Shown: positions 25,644 to 34,301 of the stretch, piece by piece
How the letters are laid out: each line of letters begins with the position of its first letter
Position numbering within the stretch: the first letter of the stretch is position 1
Origin: Deltaproteobacteria bacterium
GTDB taxonomy: Bacteria; Desulfobacterota; Desulfomonilia; UBA1062
Reading direction: 5' to 3'
NCBI GenBank assembly: GCA_029547185.1
Contig: JAKPPU010000001.1
Location: 62,001 to 126,000 of the forward strand
Length of the DNA stretch: 64,000 bases
Notes under the pieces: generated by a model
Databases searched by the model: none
Told to the model about the DNA's origin: nothing
Seen by the model: the letters and a program-made list of their open reading frames with translations, nothing else
Program-made: the position numbers and the translations under genes

Positions 25644-27629
25644 ATGAATCGAGGGTATATGGGAAAGGTTCTCATGGTAGATCTCTCGAGAGGACAATTC
25701 AAAGAGGAAACGGTTCCAGACGAGGTCTACGAGAAGTATCTCTCGGGCTTGGGGCTGGCAGCGTATCTCCTGTATGACAGGATCCCTGAAGCCGCCGACC
25801 CTCTCGGGCCCGACAATATCCTCGGCTTCGTATCCGGACTGCTGACCGGGACCGGCAGCCTCTTTGCCGGAAGGTGGATGGTGGTCGGAAAGTCTCCCCT
25901 GACCGGGTCATGGGGCGATGCCAATTGCGGGGGCTCCTTCTCCCCCGCCATCAAGAGATGCGGCTACGACGGGATATTCTTCACCGGAATAAGCGACAAG
26001 CCGGTCTATCTCCTCGTGAAGAGAGGCAGGGTCGAGCTCAAGGACGCCTCCTCCCTCTGGGGCAAGGACGCCATCGAGACCGAGGAAATGCTCCAGGAGG
26101 AATACGGCCCGAGCGCCAGGACCGCCGTCATAGGGCCGGCAGGCGAGCGCCTTTCCCTGATCTCGGGCATATGCAACGACAAGGGCAGGATTGCCGCTCG
26201 ATCGGGCCTCGGCGCTGTCATGGGATCGAAGAAATTGAAAGCCGTGGTCCTCGACGGGAACAGGAGGATTCTTCCCTATGATCGCGATGCCGTGCACAAG
26301 CTGAGCAGGAAGTGCAACAAGTGGGTTCGATTCCAGCTGCCTCTCGGTCCGAGCATTGTCGTGGGACTTCTCGGAACCCTTCTGCGGATACTTCCTACTG
26401 CCATGGCCCAGGACGGTCTGATCTACAAGATGATCCTCCGTCAGTGGGGCACCGGGGGTTTGAACCAGATGTCGCCGGAATGGGGGGATTCTCCCATCAA
26501 GAACTGGAGGGGGAGCAGTGCCGACTGGCCTCTGAGGAAATCGAGATCGGCCGATCCGGACAAGATCAACAAGTCCGAGTTCATCAAGTATCACTGCTAC
26601 TCGTGCCCTTTGGGGTGCGGGGGAAAATGCTCGATGACCGGCAAGTACACGGAGACGCACAAGCCCGAGTACGAATCGGTCCTGGCCCTCGGAGGACTGT
26701 GCCTGAACGAGGATACGGACAGCCTCTTTCTTCTCAACGAGATGCTCAACAGGGGCGGAATGGATACGATATCCGCCGGCGCCACAGTCGCCTTTGCCAT
26801 GGAATGCTATGAGAAGGGAATCATCACCAGGGAAGATGCCGACGGCCTCGATCTGAGATGGGGAAACTCATCGGCCATGATCTCCTTGGTTCACAAGATG
26901 ATCAACCGCGAGGGCATCGGCGACATCCTGGCCGATGGCTCGAAGCTGGCTGCAGAGCGGATCGGACGGGGCGCCCATCAGTGCACCGTTCATGCCGGAG
27001 GCCAGGAGCCGGCCATGCACGACAGCAGGCAGGACCCGGGCTTCGGCGTGCACTATTCCGTCGAGCCCACACCGGGAAGGCACACCATAGGTGCGCAGCT
27101 CTACTACGAGATGTACCAGCTCTGGAAAAAGGTGCCCGGGCTCCCGAAAAAATGGCCTTTCCAGATCTACCACAAGAACAGGAAGTACGTCGCCTCAGAG
27201 GAGCACGCCAAGGAAGCGGCTGCATGCAGCAAGTACATGAACATAATCAACGGCGCCGGTCTATGCATGTTCGGCACCTTCCTCGGGGTCACGAGGACGC
27301 CCACCTTCGACTGGCTGAACGCGGTGACGGGATGGAACAAGAAACCCGAGGAATACATGGTCATAGGCGAAAGGATCCAGACTTTGAAACAGGCGTTCAA
27401 TATCAAGCAGGGGATTGACCCCCAGGCGAACAAGCTGAGCGGTCGCGCTCTGGGAGCTCCTCCCCAGGCAGCGGGAGCGAACAAGGGGAGGTCTGTCCCG
27501 ATCGAGAAGATGATGGGTGACTACTGGAGTCAGTTCGGATGGGATCCGTCAACGGGAAAACCTACGAAGGCTTCGCTCTCGAGGCTCGGAATCGAGACGA
27601 AATGCGTGGAGGGGTCTGATGCCGTATAG
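25644..27629 (+). CDS. aor: Aldehyde:ferredoxin oxidoreductase (tungsten type)
   Basis: Oxidises aldehydes to carboxylates (or reduces acids) with ferredoxin, using a tungsto-bispterin and one [4Fe-4S] cluster. 661 residues. The N-terminal domain has YMGKVLMVDLSRG and the pterin-binding GSLFAGRWMVVGKSPLTGSWGDANCGG (around 70-97). Cluster ligands Cys318, Cys321 and Cys325 (HCYSCPLGC) plus Cys353 (GLCLNED) match the CxxCxxxC-x27-C pattern. Also DPGFGVHY near the active-site cleft. AAGGAGG precedes the ATG. The gene for a multi-cluster ferredoxin overlaps its end by 11 bases, so the pair is an operon under the TetR operator. Confidence 0.95.
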   Translation: MNRGYMGKVLMVDLSRGQFKEETVPDEVYEKYLSGLGLAAYLLYDRIPEAADPLGPDNILGFVSGLLTGTGSLFAGRWMVVGKSPLTGSWGDANCGGSFSPAIKRCGYDGIFFTGISDKPVYLLVKRGRVELKDASSLWGKDAIETEEMLQEEYGPSARTAVIGPAGERLSLISGICNDKGRIAARSGLGAVMGSKKLKAVVLDGNRRILPYDRDAVHKLSRKCNKWVRFQLPLGPSIVVGLLGTLLRILPTAMAQDGLIYKMILRQWGTGGLNQMSPEWGDSPIKNWRGSSADWPLRKSRSADPDKINKSEFIKYHCYSCPLGCGGKCSMTGKYTETHKPEYESVLALGGLCLNEDTDSLFLLNEMLNRGGMDTISAGATVAFAMECYEKGIITREDADGLDLRWGNSSAMISLVHKMINREGIGDILADGSKLAAERIGRGAHQCTVHAGGQEPAMHDSRQDPGFGVHYSVEPTPGRHTIGAQLYYEMYQLWKKVPGLPKKWPFQIYHKNRKYVASEEHAKEAAACSKYMNIINGAGLCMFGTFLGVTRTPTFDWLNAVTGWNKKPEEYMVIGERIQTLKQAFNIKQGIDPQANKLSGRALGAPPQAAGANKGRSVPIEKMMGDYWSQFGWDPSTGKPTKASLSRLGIETKCVEGSDAV

Positions 27630-28083
27630 AATAACCAGCGACTGCAACGGATGCGGGGCATGCGCCAAGATCTGCCCTGCCGATGCCGTTTCCGGGGGTA
27701 AAAAAGAGGCTCACACTATCGATGAGGCCCTGTGCATAGAATGCGGTGCGTGCGGACGGGTGTGCCCCAAGGGGGCAGTACTGGACGGAGCAGGCAAGCT
27801 CTGTGCAATGGTGAAGCGCTCGCTGTGGAGCAAGCCCGAATTCGACATTGGTCTGTGCATGTCGTGCAACATGTGCATCGACGCCTGCCCGGTCCATTGC
27901 CTTGCCTTGGGCGGGCCCAAAGGCGGGAAGGACCTCCATGGGTATCCATACCTCAAGAACGGCAAGGCCTGCATCGGGTGTGGTTTTTGCGCAGAGGAAT
28001 GCCCTGTGGAAGCCGTTGCCATGAAGGCCCCTGAAGCGCAGGATGCTCGGGCATCCCTCGTCGAGGAGAAGAAGGTCGTCTGA
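27619..28083 (+). CDS. Four-cluster ferredoxin-like iron-sulfur protein
   Basis: 154-residue protein with four CxxCxxCxxxCP motifs: DCNGCGACAKICP, LCIECGACGRVCP, LCMSCNMCIDACP and ACIGCGFCAEECP. That is four [4Fe-4S] clusters in two bacterial-ferredoxin-like halves, plus an acidic C-terminal tail. It presumably takes electrons from the AOR it overlaps and passes them on, as the small electron-transfer subunit does in several AOR operons. ATG 27619, within the AOR end, has GGAGGGG upstream. Pure electron carrier; no catalytic motif. Confidence 0.93.
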   Translation: MPYRITSDCNGCGACAKICPADAVSGGKKEAHTIDEALCIECGACGRVCPKGAVLDGAGKLCAMVKRSLWSKPEFDIGLCMSCNMCIDACPVHCLALGGPKGGKDLHGYPYLKNGKACIGCGFCAEECPVEAVAMKAPEAQDARASLVEEKKVV

Positions 28084-28161
28084 GAGTCGGTCCGATACGA
28101 AGGCAGAGCCGTTCCGTCATTTCGCTCCCGCAGTCGGGTCTCTCCGCGGCAGGAGGCAGGA

Positions 28162-28929
28162 TCAGTAGAGGATTGCCGTGAGGAAGTAGTCGGCGATAAG
28201 TATGCTCACGGATGAGATCACGACCGAATTGGTCGTCGATTTTCCGACCCCTTCCGCACCGCCCGAGGTCGTGTACCCTTTGTAGCACCCCACGATGGAG
28301 AAGATCAGTCCGAAGCAGGTGGCCTTCGTGAGGCCAGACATGAGATCGGAAAAATATACGTATTGTTCTATCTTGGACATGAACACGCCTTGATCTATCC
28401 CGAGGAGGATGACCCCGACGAAATAAGAACCCACCACCCCGATGGCATCGAAAGCCAGGGCGAGCATGGGCATCATGGCGATTGCAGCTAGAATGCGGGG
28501 AATGACGAGATACTGGTACGGGTTCACCCCCATGACCGTCAGGGCGTCGACCTGCTCCGTCACCCGCATGGTACCGATCTCTGCAGTCATGGCTGATCCT
28601 GCCCGGGCCGTCACCATGAGGGCGGCAAGGACAGGGCCCAGCTCTCTGAAAAGGCCGAGCGCGGTCGTGGAGCCAACAAGTGATTCTGCACCGAACATGC
28701 TGAACCCGTGGTATGTCTGGAGCGAGCCCACCATGCCCGTGAATACTCCGGTGAGCAATACCACCGTGGTTGAACGCACCCCGATGAACTCCATCTGCTT
28801 GAAGAGCTGGCCGAAGTAGAATGGAGGCCTGAGCATCCACGTGAACATGTGGTAGGAGAAGAGGGCGAGACTTCCAACCTCGTCGAGGAGCTTGAGGGTG
28901 AACTGCCCGATGTATTCAAAAAGCTTCAT
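28162..28929 (-). CDS. mlaE: MlaE-like ABC transporter permease
   Basis: 255-residue inner-membrane permease of the phospholipid/toluene-tolerance MlaE family, recognised from VVLLTGVFTGMVGSLQTYHGF, TALGLFRELGPVLAALMVTARAGSAMTAEIGTMRVTEQ (the conserved coupling helix, split by eye), VMGVNP and five to six hydrophobic helices. In a full system it works with MlaF (ATPase) and MlaD (MCE protein) to move phospholipids across the periplasm. No mlaF or mlaD lies next to it here, since glpK is its only same-strand neighbour, 6 bp upstream; either the partners lie elsewhere or the gene has been moved. Confidence 0.92.
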   Translation of the reverse strand: MKLFEYIGQFTLKLLDEVGSLALFSYHMFTWMLRPPFYFGQLFKQMEFIGVRSTTVVLLTGVFTGMVGSLQTYHGFSMFGAESLVGSTTALGLFRELGPVLAALMVTARAGSAMTAEIGTMRVTEQVDALTVMGVNPYQYLVIPRILAAIAMMPMLALAFDAIGVVGSYFVGVILLGIDQGVFMSKIEQYVYFSDLMSGLTKATCFGLIFSIVGCYKGYTTSGGAEGVGKSTTNSVVISSVSILIADYFLTAILY

Positions 28930-28935
28930 ATCTTT

Positions 28936-30426
28936 TTACGGCTGCTGTGTCTTGACCCTGCTGATTGCATCGAGCCATCCATTGTAGAGAGTCTGCCTTG
29001 ACTCGTCGGTTATCCGGGGGAGGAACCGTTTGTCGGATTTCCTTAAACGCTTGATGTCCTGGCCCGGCTTCCAGAACCCTGTTGCGATCCCGGCAAGGAA
29101 TGCGGCGCCCATGCCGGTGGATTCGATATACTGCGATCTGTCGATCGGGAATCCTGTGATATCGGCCTGGAACTGCATGAGAAAATCGTTCAGGCTCGCG
29201 CCGCCGTCGACCTTGAGGTCGGAAAATGCCATGCCTGTCGATTCCTCGAAAGCGCTGACGAGATCCTTTACCTGGTAAGCGATGCCCTCGAGGGCTGCCC
29301 GGACGATGTGGGCTTTTGTCGTGCTTCTGGTAAGCCCGAGGATCGCTCCCCTCGCATACATATCCCAGTAGGGGGCACCGAGGCCTGCAAACGCAGGGAC
29401 CATGTATACGCCGTGGGTGTCCTCGACGCTCGAGGCGATCCGGGCCGTCTGTGACGCATTTTCGATCAGGCCCAGGCCGTCCCTCAGCCACTGTATCACT
29501 GCCCCGGCAATGAAGATGGAGCCTTCGAGCGCATAGCAGGGCTTCCCATTCTCATCGCACGCGAGGGTGAGGATGAGGCCGCTCTTCGGAACGACCTTCG
29601 TATCGCCGACATTGAGCAGGAGAAAGCAGCCGGTGCCGTAGGTGTTCTTGGCCTCACCTTCGAGGAAGCACCCCTGACCGAAGAGTGCTGCCTGCTGATC
29701 TCCGGCAATGCCGGAAATGGGTATCGCACCCCCGAGGATTTCAGGATCGGTGTTTCCGATGATCTCTGCAGAGTTCACGACCTCGGGAAGGATCTCCGGA
29801 GGGATGTCCAGAAGGGCGAGGATATCCCTGTCCCACTTCTTCTCATGGATGTTGAAGAGGAGGGTCCTCGAGGCGTTCGTATGGTCGGTGGCATGGATCC
29901 TTCCCCCGGTGAGCTTGGCGATGAGCCAGGTATCGATCGTTCCGAATGCGATCTCGCCTTTTCGTGCCCGGTCTTTGAGCCCGGGAACGTTATCGAAGAG
30001 CCATTTCACCTTTGTTCCGGAAAAGTATGCATCGATGATCAGCCCGGTTTTTTCCTGGAAGAGGGGCCCGTGGCCTCTTGCCTTCAGCTCGTCACAGATG
30101 GAAGCGCTCCGTCTGCACTGCCAGACGATGGCGTTGTGCACGGGCTTGATGGTATCCTTTTCCCAGAGGACCGTTGTCTCGCGCTGGTTGGTTATGCCGA
30201 TTCCGATGATGTCGGAAGGCTGAATAGAAGATTCGCTTAAGGCCTGCTTCATGACCGAGAGCGTCGTGTTCCAGATCACTTCCGGATCATGCTCGACCCA
30301 TCCGGGTTGGGGATAAATCTGGGGAAATTCGGAATATGCCTTCGCAGCGACCTTGCCGGATGCATCGATGAGCATTACCCTCGTTCCGGTCGTTCCCTGA
30401 TCGATGGCCATGATGTACTTGTCCAT
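28936..30426 (-). CDS. glpK: Glycerol kinase
   Basis: Phosphorylates glycerol to sn-glycerol 3-phosphate with ATP. 496 residues, the normal length, of the FGGY family: AIDQGTTGTRVMLID (N-terminal phosphate loop), ITNQRETTVLWEK, WQCRRSASICDEL, GTIDTWLIAKLTGG, ISGIAGDQQAALFGQ, DGGASLNDFLMQFQAD and GIATGFW. Gives the route of glycerol into phospholipids or glycolysis. GGGAGG precedes the ATG by 8 bases. It forms a tight row with mlaE downstream (6-bp gap) and maf upstream (3-bp gap); co-transcription is nearly certain, a curious link of glycerol phosphorylation with a phospholipid transporter. Confidence 0.96.
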   Translation of the reverse strand: MDKYIMAIDQGTTGTRVMLIDASGKVAAKAYSEFPQIYPQPGWVEHDPEVIWNTTLSVMKQALSESSIQPSDIIGIGITNQRETTVLWEKDTIKPVHNAIVWQCRRSASICDELKARGHGPLFQEKTGLIIDAYFSGTKVKWLFDNVPGLKDRARKGEIAFGTIDTWLIAKLTGGRIHATDHTNASRTLLFNIHEKKWDRDILALLDIPPEILPEVVNSAEIIGNTDPEILGGAIPISGIAGDQQAALFGQGCFLEGEAKNTYGTGCFLLLNVGDTKVVPKSGLILTLACDENGKPCYALEGSIFIAGAVIQWLRDGLGLIENASQTARIASSVEDTHGVYMVPAFAGLGAPYWDMYARGAILGLTRSTTKAHIVRAALEGIAYQVKDLVSAFEESTGMAFSDLKVDGGASLNDFLMQFQADITGFPIDRSQYIESTGMGAAFLAGIATGFWKPGQDIKRLRKSDKRFLPRITDESRQTLYNGWLDAISRVKTQQP

Positions 30427-30429
30427 GGA

Positions 30430-31011
30430 TTAAACCTCCCCAATAGTTCGTAAGGCTACGCCGAAGCCCTTCAGGTCATTGTAGAGATCCGACATGGGCA
30501 GTCCGATCACATTCGTGTAGGATCCCTCGATACTCTCGATGAAAAGAGATCCGATCCCCTGGAGGCCATACGAGCCGGCTTTGTCCATGGGCTCTCCGGT
30601 GGAGATGTACCACGTGATCTCTCCATCGCTCATGGGGCGGAAATAAACCCTTGTCCGGATTACCCTCGTTATGGATCTCGTCTCATGAGTGATCGTATAC
30701 CCCGTATACACCTCATGCATCGCCCCTTGCAAGAGCCTGAGCTGAGAGAGTGCATCAGAGGCATCCGCAGGCTTTCCGAGGATTCTGCCGCGAATGACGA
30801 CAACGGTGTCGGCTGCGATGATGAGCGCCTGCCGGTTTGAATGGTGGATGGAATGCGCCTTGTCCCTGCTGATCCGGGAGCAGTATTCTCCAGGCTCTTC
30901 GCCGCCCAAGATTGACTCGTCGACCTCAGGCACCTTTGTCTCGAAATCCACTCCGAGCCGGGAAAAGAGTTCCTTCCTCCTGGGAGAACCTGATGCCAGT
31001 ATGATCTGCAT
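30430..31011 (-). CDS. maf: Maf family nucleotide pyrophosphatase
   Basis: 193-residue Maf/YhdE-like house-cleaning pyrophosphatase that hydrolyses non-canonical or TTP/UTP-type nucleotides. Signature ILASGSPRRKELFSRLG at residues 4-20, AADTVVVIRGRILGKP, and TRVYFRPMSDGEITWYISTGEPMDKAGSYGLQG. The ATG at 31011 begins the signature strand; a GTG four codons upstream is less likely. Its stop is 3 bp before the glpK start codon's region, suggesting one transcript. Confidence 0.92.
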   Translation of the reverse strand: MQIILASGSPRRKELFSRLGVDFETKVPEVDESILGGEEPGEYCSRISRDKAHSIHHSNRQALIIAADTVVVIRGRILGKPADASDALSQLRLLQGAMHEVYTGYTITHETRSITRVIRTRVYFRPMSDGEITWYISTGEPMDKAGSYGLQGIGSLFIESIEGSYTNVIGLPMSDLYNDLKGFGVALRTIGEV

Positions 31012-31064
31012 GGACAGACACACTATGCAAAATAAGGGAATCTGTCAACGAAAGGCGTTTGGAA

Positions 31065-31433
31065 TCAGGTACGTTCGCTCTTGAAACGGGGAGCCGGCGT
31101 CTGCGTCCGACGGTAACCCTTCAGGGAGTTCTTGTTCTTCCTGATCACCCCGATTGTCTCGGAAAGCTCGGATGCGTCTTTCCTGAGATCGGACACGAGG
31201 CCGGTCTGGATCTTCTGGATTTCCTTGAGCAGGGAGAGGCTTGCCTGATCGATTCCTGCGGACCCCAGGCCCGAGAGCAGATCATCCACACGGGCCTGCA
31301 GCAGCACGGATACCTTCGTGAGCCTTGTGAATTCCTCAAGGTTTCCCTGCGAGAGTGCTTCACCTTGTTTAAGGCTCAGAGAATGCCATCCTTTCAGGTG
31401 TTTGAGGATGTTTTCCTTATTATTTTCTCCCAT
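31065..31433 (-). CDS. Probable FliT-like flagellar chaperone
   Basis: 122-residue all-helical protein (three helices, coiled-coil propensity: SLKQGEALSQGNLEEFTRLTKVSVLLQ, SLSLLKEIQKIQTGLVSDLRK, a basic RRTQTPAPRFK tail). It resembles FliT/FlgN-type export chaperones by length, helix pattern and position directly after fliS, with a 40-bp overlap. Sequence conservation in the FliT family is weak, so the name is an inference from context. It would bind FliD or hook-associated proteins before export. Confidence 0.6.
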   Translation of the reverse strand: MGENNKENILKHLKGWHSLSLKQGEALSQGNLEEFTRLTKVSVLLQARVDDLLSGLGSAGIDQASLSLLKEIQKIQTGLVSDLRKDASELSETIGVIRKNKNSLKGYRRTQTPAPRFKSERT

Positions 31434-31783
31434 GACTCCCTCAGCTCCTGAAGATAGCCGACGACTTCGTCCACTGCATCGAGATTCCTGTGGTAATCAG
31501 CATCGATAATGCGGCGTATCATGTAATTATACAGGGCTTCCAGATTGTAAGCGATTTCCCCCGCATCGTAGTTCAGGCCGTTGACAAGCTCCCAGATGAG
31601 GCCTTGCGCTTTGGTGAAAGCATCTGTCCTCGTTTCCTCGTCATTGTCCTGCTGGGCCTTCTTTGCTTTTTTCAAAAAGGTTATGGCGCCCTCATAGCAG
31701 ATCAGGATCAGGCTTCCCTGATCTGCCGTCTGGATCTGTGTTTTCTTGTAGGTCTCATAACCCATGGCATTAAAACTCATCAT
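31394..31783 (-). CDS. fliS: Flagellar export chaperone FliS
   Basis: Binds flagellin in the cytoplasm and prevents premature polymerisation. 129 residues: GYETYKKTQIQTADQGSLILICYEGAITFLKKA is the characteristic FliS helix 1-2 region, followed by KAQGLIWELVNGLNYDAGEIAYNLEALYNYMIRRI. GGGAGG directly abuts the first ATG (31783), so the second ATG (31780) may be the true start. Only fliS and its FliT-like partner are here; flagellin and FliD must lie elsewhere. Confidence 0.93.
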   Translation of the reverse strand: MMSFNAMGYETYKKTQIQTADQGSLILICYEGAITFLKKAKKAQQDNDEETRTDAFTKAQGLIWELVNGLNYDAGEIAYNLEALYNYMIRRIIDADYHRNLDAVDEVVGYLQELRESWEKIIRKTSSNT

Positions 31784-32020
31784 TCATCCTCCCGCACCAA
31801 ACTGCTAAGGATGTTATCGGAATTCGTATTTTTTTCTTGAAGGGAGCTTCCCCGTATCCTTTGACCATTTTTATTGGGGGGACCGTATATCGGAGAAGAC
31901 GGGCTTTGAGGATGAGCCCCGATACTTCACAAAGGTGGGGCCTGCCTCGGACGGTCACGCAGGCCTCCGTGCATTCATAGCTTATAGGGACGGGGCTCCA
32001 TCCGGCATCGGAGCTTATGG

Positions 32021-33190
32021 CTACAACGCCGCGAGGGCGTTCTTGATCCTGTCCAGCCCGTTGATGATATTTTCATCCGAGGTTGCAAAGGAGAGCCTCA
32101 GGTGGTCAGGTGCTCCGAACTCATCTCCTGGGACTACTGCCACGAGTGCGTTTTCCAGGAGGTATTTCGTGAGACCGCTTCCGCTCCCGAACCTGTCGAT
32201 ATATCCGTGGATGGAGGGAAAAGAGTAGAAGGAGCCCTGAGGCGGAATGACATCGAAGCCGGGAATCTCTTTTATCTTTGATACGATGAGGTCTCTGCGC
32301 TTCTGGAATATCTTCCTTCTTTCTTCGACGATCGACTGGTCGCCGGTCAGCGACGCGATCGCTCCCTGCTGGGCAAAGCTCGTGGGGTTCGATGTGCTCT
32401 GGCTCTGGAGGCTCGTCATGGCCTTGATCACGGCTTTGTCCCCGATGCAGTAGCCGATCCTCCAGCCGGTCATGGCATAGGTCTTCGAAGAGCCGTCAAC
32501 GATGAAGGTGCGCTTTGCAATCTCCGGGGAGATCATGGCCATGGAGAAGAACTCGATGCCGTCGAAGATGATTTTGCGGTAGATATCATCGGAAATGATC
32601 ACCATGTCGTTTTCGACGCACAGGGAGGCTATCTTTTCGAGCTCTTTTTTCTCATGGATCATGCCGGTGGGATTCGACGGCGAATTGATGATGATCCCTC
32701 TCGTCCTCGGCGTTATGGCTTCTTTCACTATGTCTGCGGTGAGGTGCATCCCGTTTTTCCGGGTATCGACGATGACGGCCTTAGCCCCGGTCATCTCCAC
32801 CATGGGAGGATAGGAAACCCAGTAGGGGGCCGGGCAGATGACCTCATCACCGCCTTCGAAGAGCGTATAGAAGAGGTTATAGAGGCTGTGCTTGGCCCCG
32901 CAGGAGACGATGACGTTTTCAGGGGTATACTTCAGTCCGTAGTCAGACTCCACATTCGAGCAGATCGCAGCTTTGAGCTCCGGGGTTCCTGCAACGGGCG
33001 TATATTTGGTTTTGCCCTTCTTGAGGGCTTCGATCGCTGAATTCTTTATGTCTTCGGGCGTATCGAAGTCGGGCTCTCCTGCTCCGAAGCCGATGACGTT
33101 CTTTCCCTGCGACTTCAGTTCGTTTACCTTCGCCGTGATAGCCAGGGTGGGGGATGCGGGGATGTTGGAAACGAGCTTCGAAATTTTCAT
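32021..33190 (-). CDS. Aspartate aminotransferase (class Ib-type)
   Basis: 389-residue fold-type I PLP enzyme. GFGAGEPDFDTPEDIK, TKYTPVAGTPELKAAI, SCGAKHSLYNLF, NSPSNPTGMIH (cofactor Asn), SDDIYRKI, and the Schiff-base lysine in VDGSSKTYAMTGWRIGY are all typical of the bacterial AspAT subgroup Ib. Transfers amino groups between aspartate and 2-oxoglutarate; also possible on prephenate. ATG 33190 has AGGAG 9 bases upstream; a TTG two codons before is ignored. The gene begins next to the coaD stop codon. Confidence 0.92.
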   Translation of the reverse strand: MKISKLVSNIPASPTLAITAKVNELKSQGKNVIGFGAGEPDFDTPEDIKNSAIEALKKGKTKYTPVAGTPELKAAICSNVESDYGLKYTPENVIVSCGAKHSLYNLFYTLFEGGDEVICPAPYWVSYPPMVEMTGAKAVIVDTRKNGMHLTADIVKEAITPRTRGIIINSPSNPTGMIHEKKELEKIASLCVENDMVIISDDIYRKIIFDGIEFFSMAMISPEIAKRTFIVDGSSKTYAMTGWRIGYCIGDKAVIKAMTSLQSQSTSNPTSFAQQGAIASLTGDQSIVEERRKIFQKRRDLIVSKIKEIPGFDVIPPQGSFYSFPSIHGYIDRFGSGSGLTKYLLENALVAVVPGDEFGAPDHLRLSFATSDENIINGLDRIKNALAAL

Positions 33191-33192
33191 TC

Positions 33193-33711
33193 TCAAGTTC
33201 TCCTTTTGCTTGCTTCACGCTCTTTCATCTGGGGGAATTTTTCCCTTAACTTTTCAAGTGCAGGCTGGGGTACGAGGCCTTCGACAGATCCCCCGGCCGC
33301 GGCGGTCGCCTTGACGATGGTGGAGCTCACGAAGAGATGGTTGTAGTCCGTCATGAGGAAGAAGGTCTCGATCTTGTCGCACAGACGCCTGTTCATGAGC
33401 GCAAGCTGGAGCTCCATCTCGAAGTCGGATATTACCCTGAGTCCCCTGAGGATCGCGCATGCCTTTTTCCTGAGGAGATAGTCAACGAGCAGTCCCTCGA
33501 AGATGTCGACCTCGATCCTCGGGTCGTCCCCGATGGATTCCCTGATCATCTCGTATTTTTCCTCTGTGGTGAAGAGGTCCTGCTTGAGAGGGTTTCGGCC
33601 GATGGCTATGACGACCTTGTCGAAGACGCACAGGCCACGGTAAACGATATCCAGATGGCCGTTCGTAATCGGGTCGAAAGAGCCGGGGCAAACCGCTATC
33701 TTCCTGCTCAT
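33193..33711 (-). CDS. coaD: Phosphopantetheine adenylyltransferase
   Basis: Fourth step of CoA synthesis: 4'-phosphopantetheine + ATP to dephospho-CoA. 172 residues: VCPGSFDPITNGHLDIV carries the nucleotidyltransferase T/HxGH motif, AIGRNPLKQDLFT, GLRVISDFEMELQLALMNR and SSTIVKATAAAGG (ISST-like motif). The start ATG overlaps the rsmD stop (ATGA), a common arrangement of these two genes in bacteria. Normal length. Confidence 0.97.
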   Translation of the reverse strand: MSRKIAVCPGSFDPITNGHLDIVYRGLCVFDKVVIAIGRNPLKQDLFTTEEKYEMIRESIGDDPRIEVDIFEGLLVDYLLRKKACAILRGLRVISDFEMELQLALMNRRLCDKIETFFLMTDYNHLFVSSTIVKATAAAGGSVEGLVPQPALEKLREKFPQMKEREASKRRT

Positions 33712-34238
33712 GATTCATCCCTCATGATATACGTGATCATGGTGTCTCCATACGTGCGGATTTTCCACGGATGAAACGGAATCGGTTCATCGGGTGAGTG
33801 CTCGATTACCAACACGCCTCCAGTTTTAAGGAGCCTATATACACGAGGTGCCAATTGAGAGGCAAGCCCTTTGTTATAGGGCGGATCCATGAAGATTACA
33901 TCGAATTTGTCTTCACATTTCTCAACGAAAGAACGAACGTCGGATTTGACGACTTTCGCCTGCTCGTTAGCCTTGAGAGCCAGGAGATTCCTTTGGATCG
34001 TATCTATGCACACCCGGGATGAATCGACGAAGGTGACCTCTTCGGATCCTCTGCTCAATGCCTCTATCCCGAGGTTGCCGCTGCCGGCGAACAGATCGAG
34101 GACGCATGTGCCGGTGAGATCGAAAGGGAGGGTCGAGAATATCGCCTGCTTTACCCGGTCGGTCGTGGGCCTGACGCCTCTGGCCGGGCATTCGATCCGT
34201 CTGGAGCCATACCTGCCTGCGCAGATCCTGATAGACAT
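33708..34238 (-). CDS. rsmD: 16S rRNA (guanine966-N2)-methyltransferase
   Basis: SAM-dependent methyltransferase for G966 of 16S rRNA. 176 residues: AGRYGSRRIECPARGVRPTTDRVKQAIFS, the SAM motif VLDLFAGSGNLGIEALSRG, and catalytic VIFMDPPYNKG (DPPY). Paired with coaD by a 4-base overlap. Ribosome binding site is weak. Confidence 0.96.
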   Translation of the reverse strand: MSIRICAGRYGSRRIECPARGVRPTTDRVKQAIFSTLPFDLTGTCVLDLFAGSGNLGIEALSRGSEEVTFVDSSRVCIDTIQRNLLALKANEQAKVVKSDVRSFVEKCEDKFDVIFMDPPYNKGLASQLAPRVYRLLKTGGVLVIEHSPDEPIPFHPWKIRTYGDTMITYIMRDES

Positions 34239-34301
34239 AAGGGATTAGGATAGGGAACATTGCAGTTCCGGTCAATATGTATCGAACTCGAGAAAGCCTT
34301 T

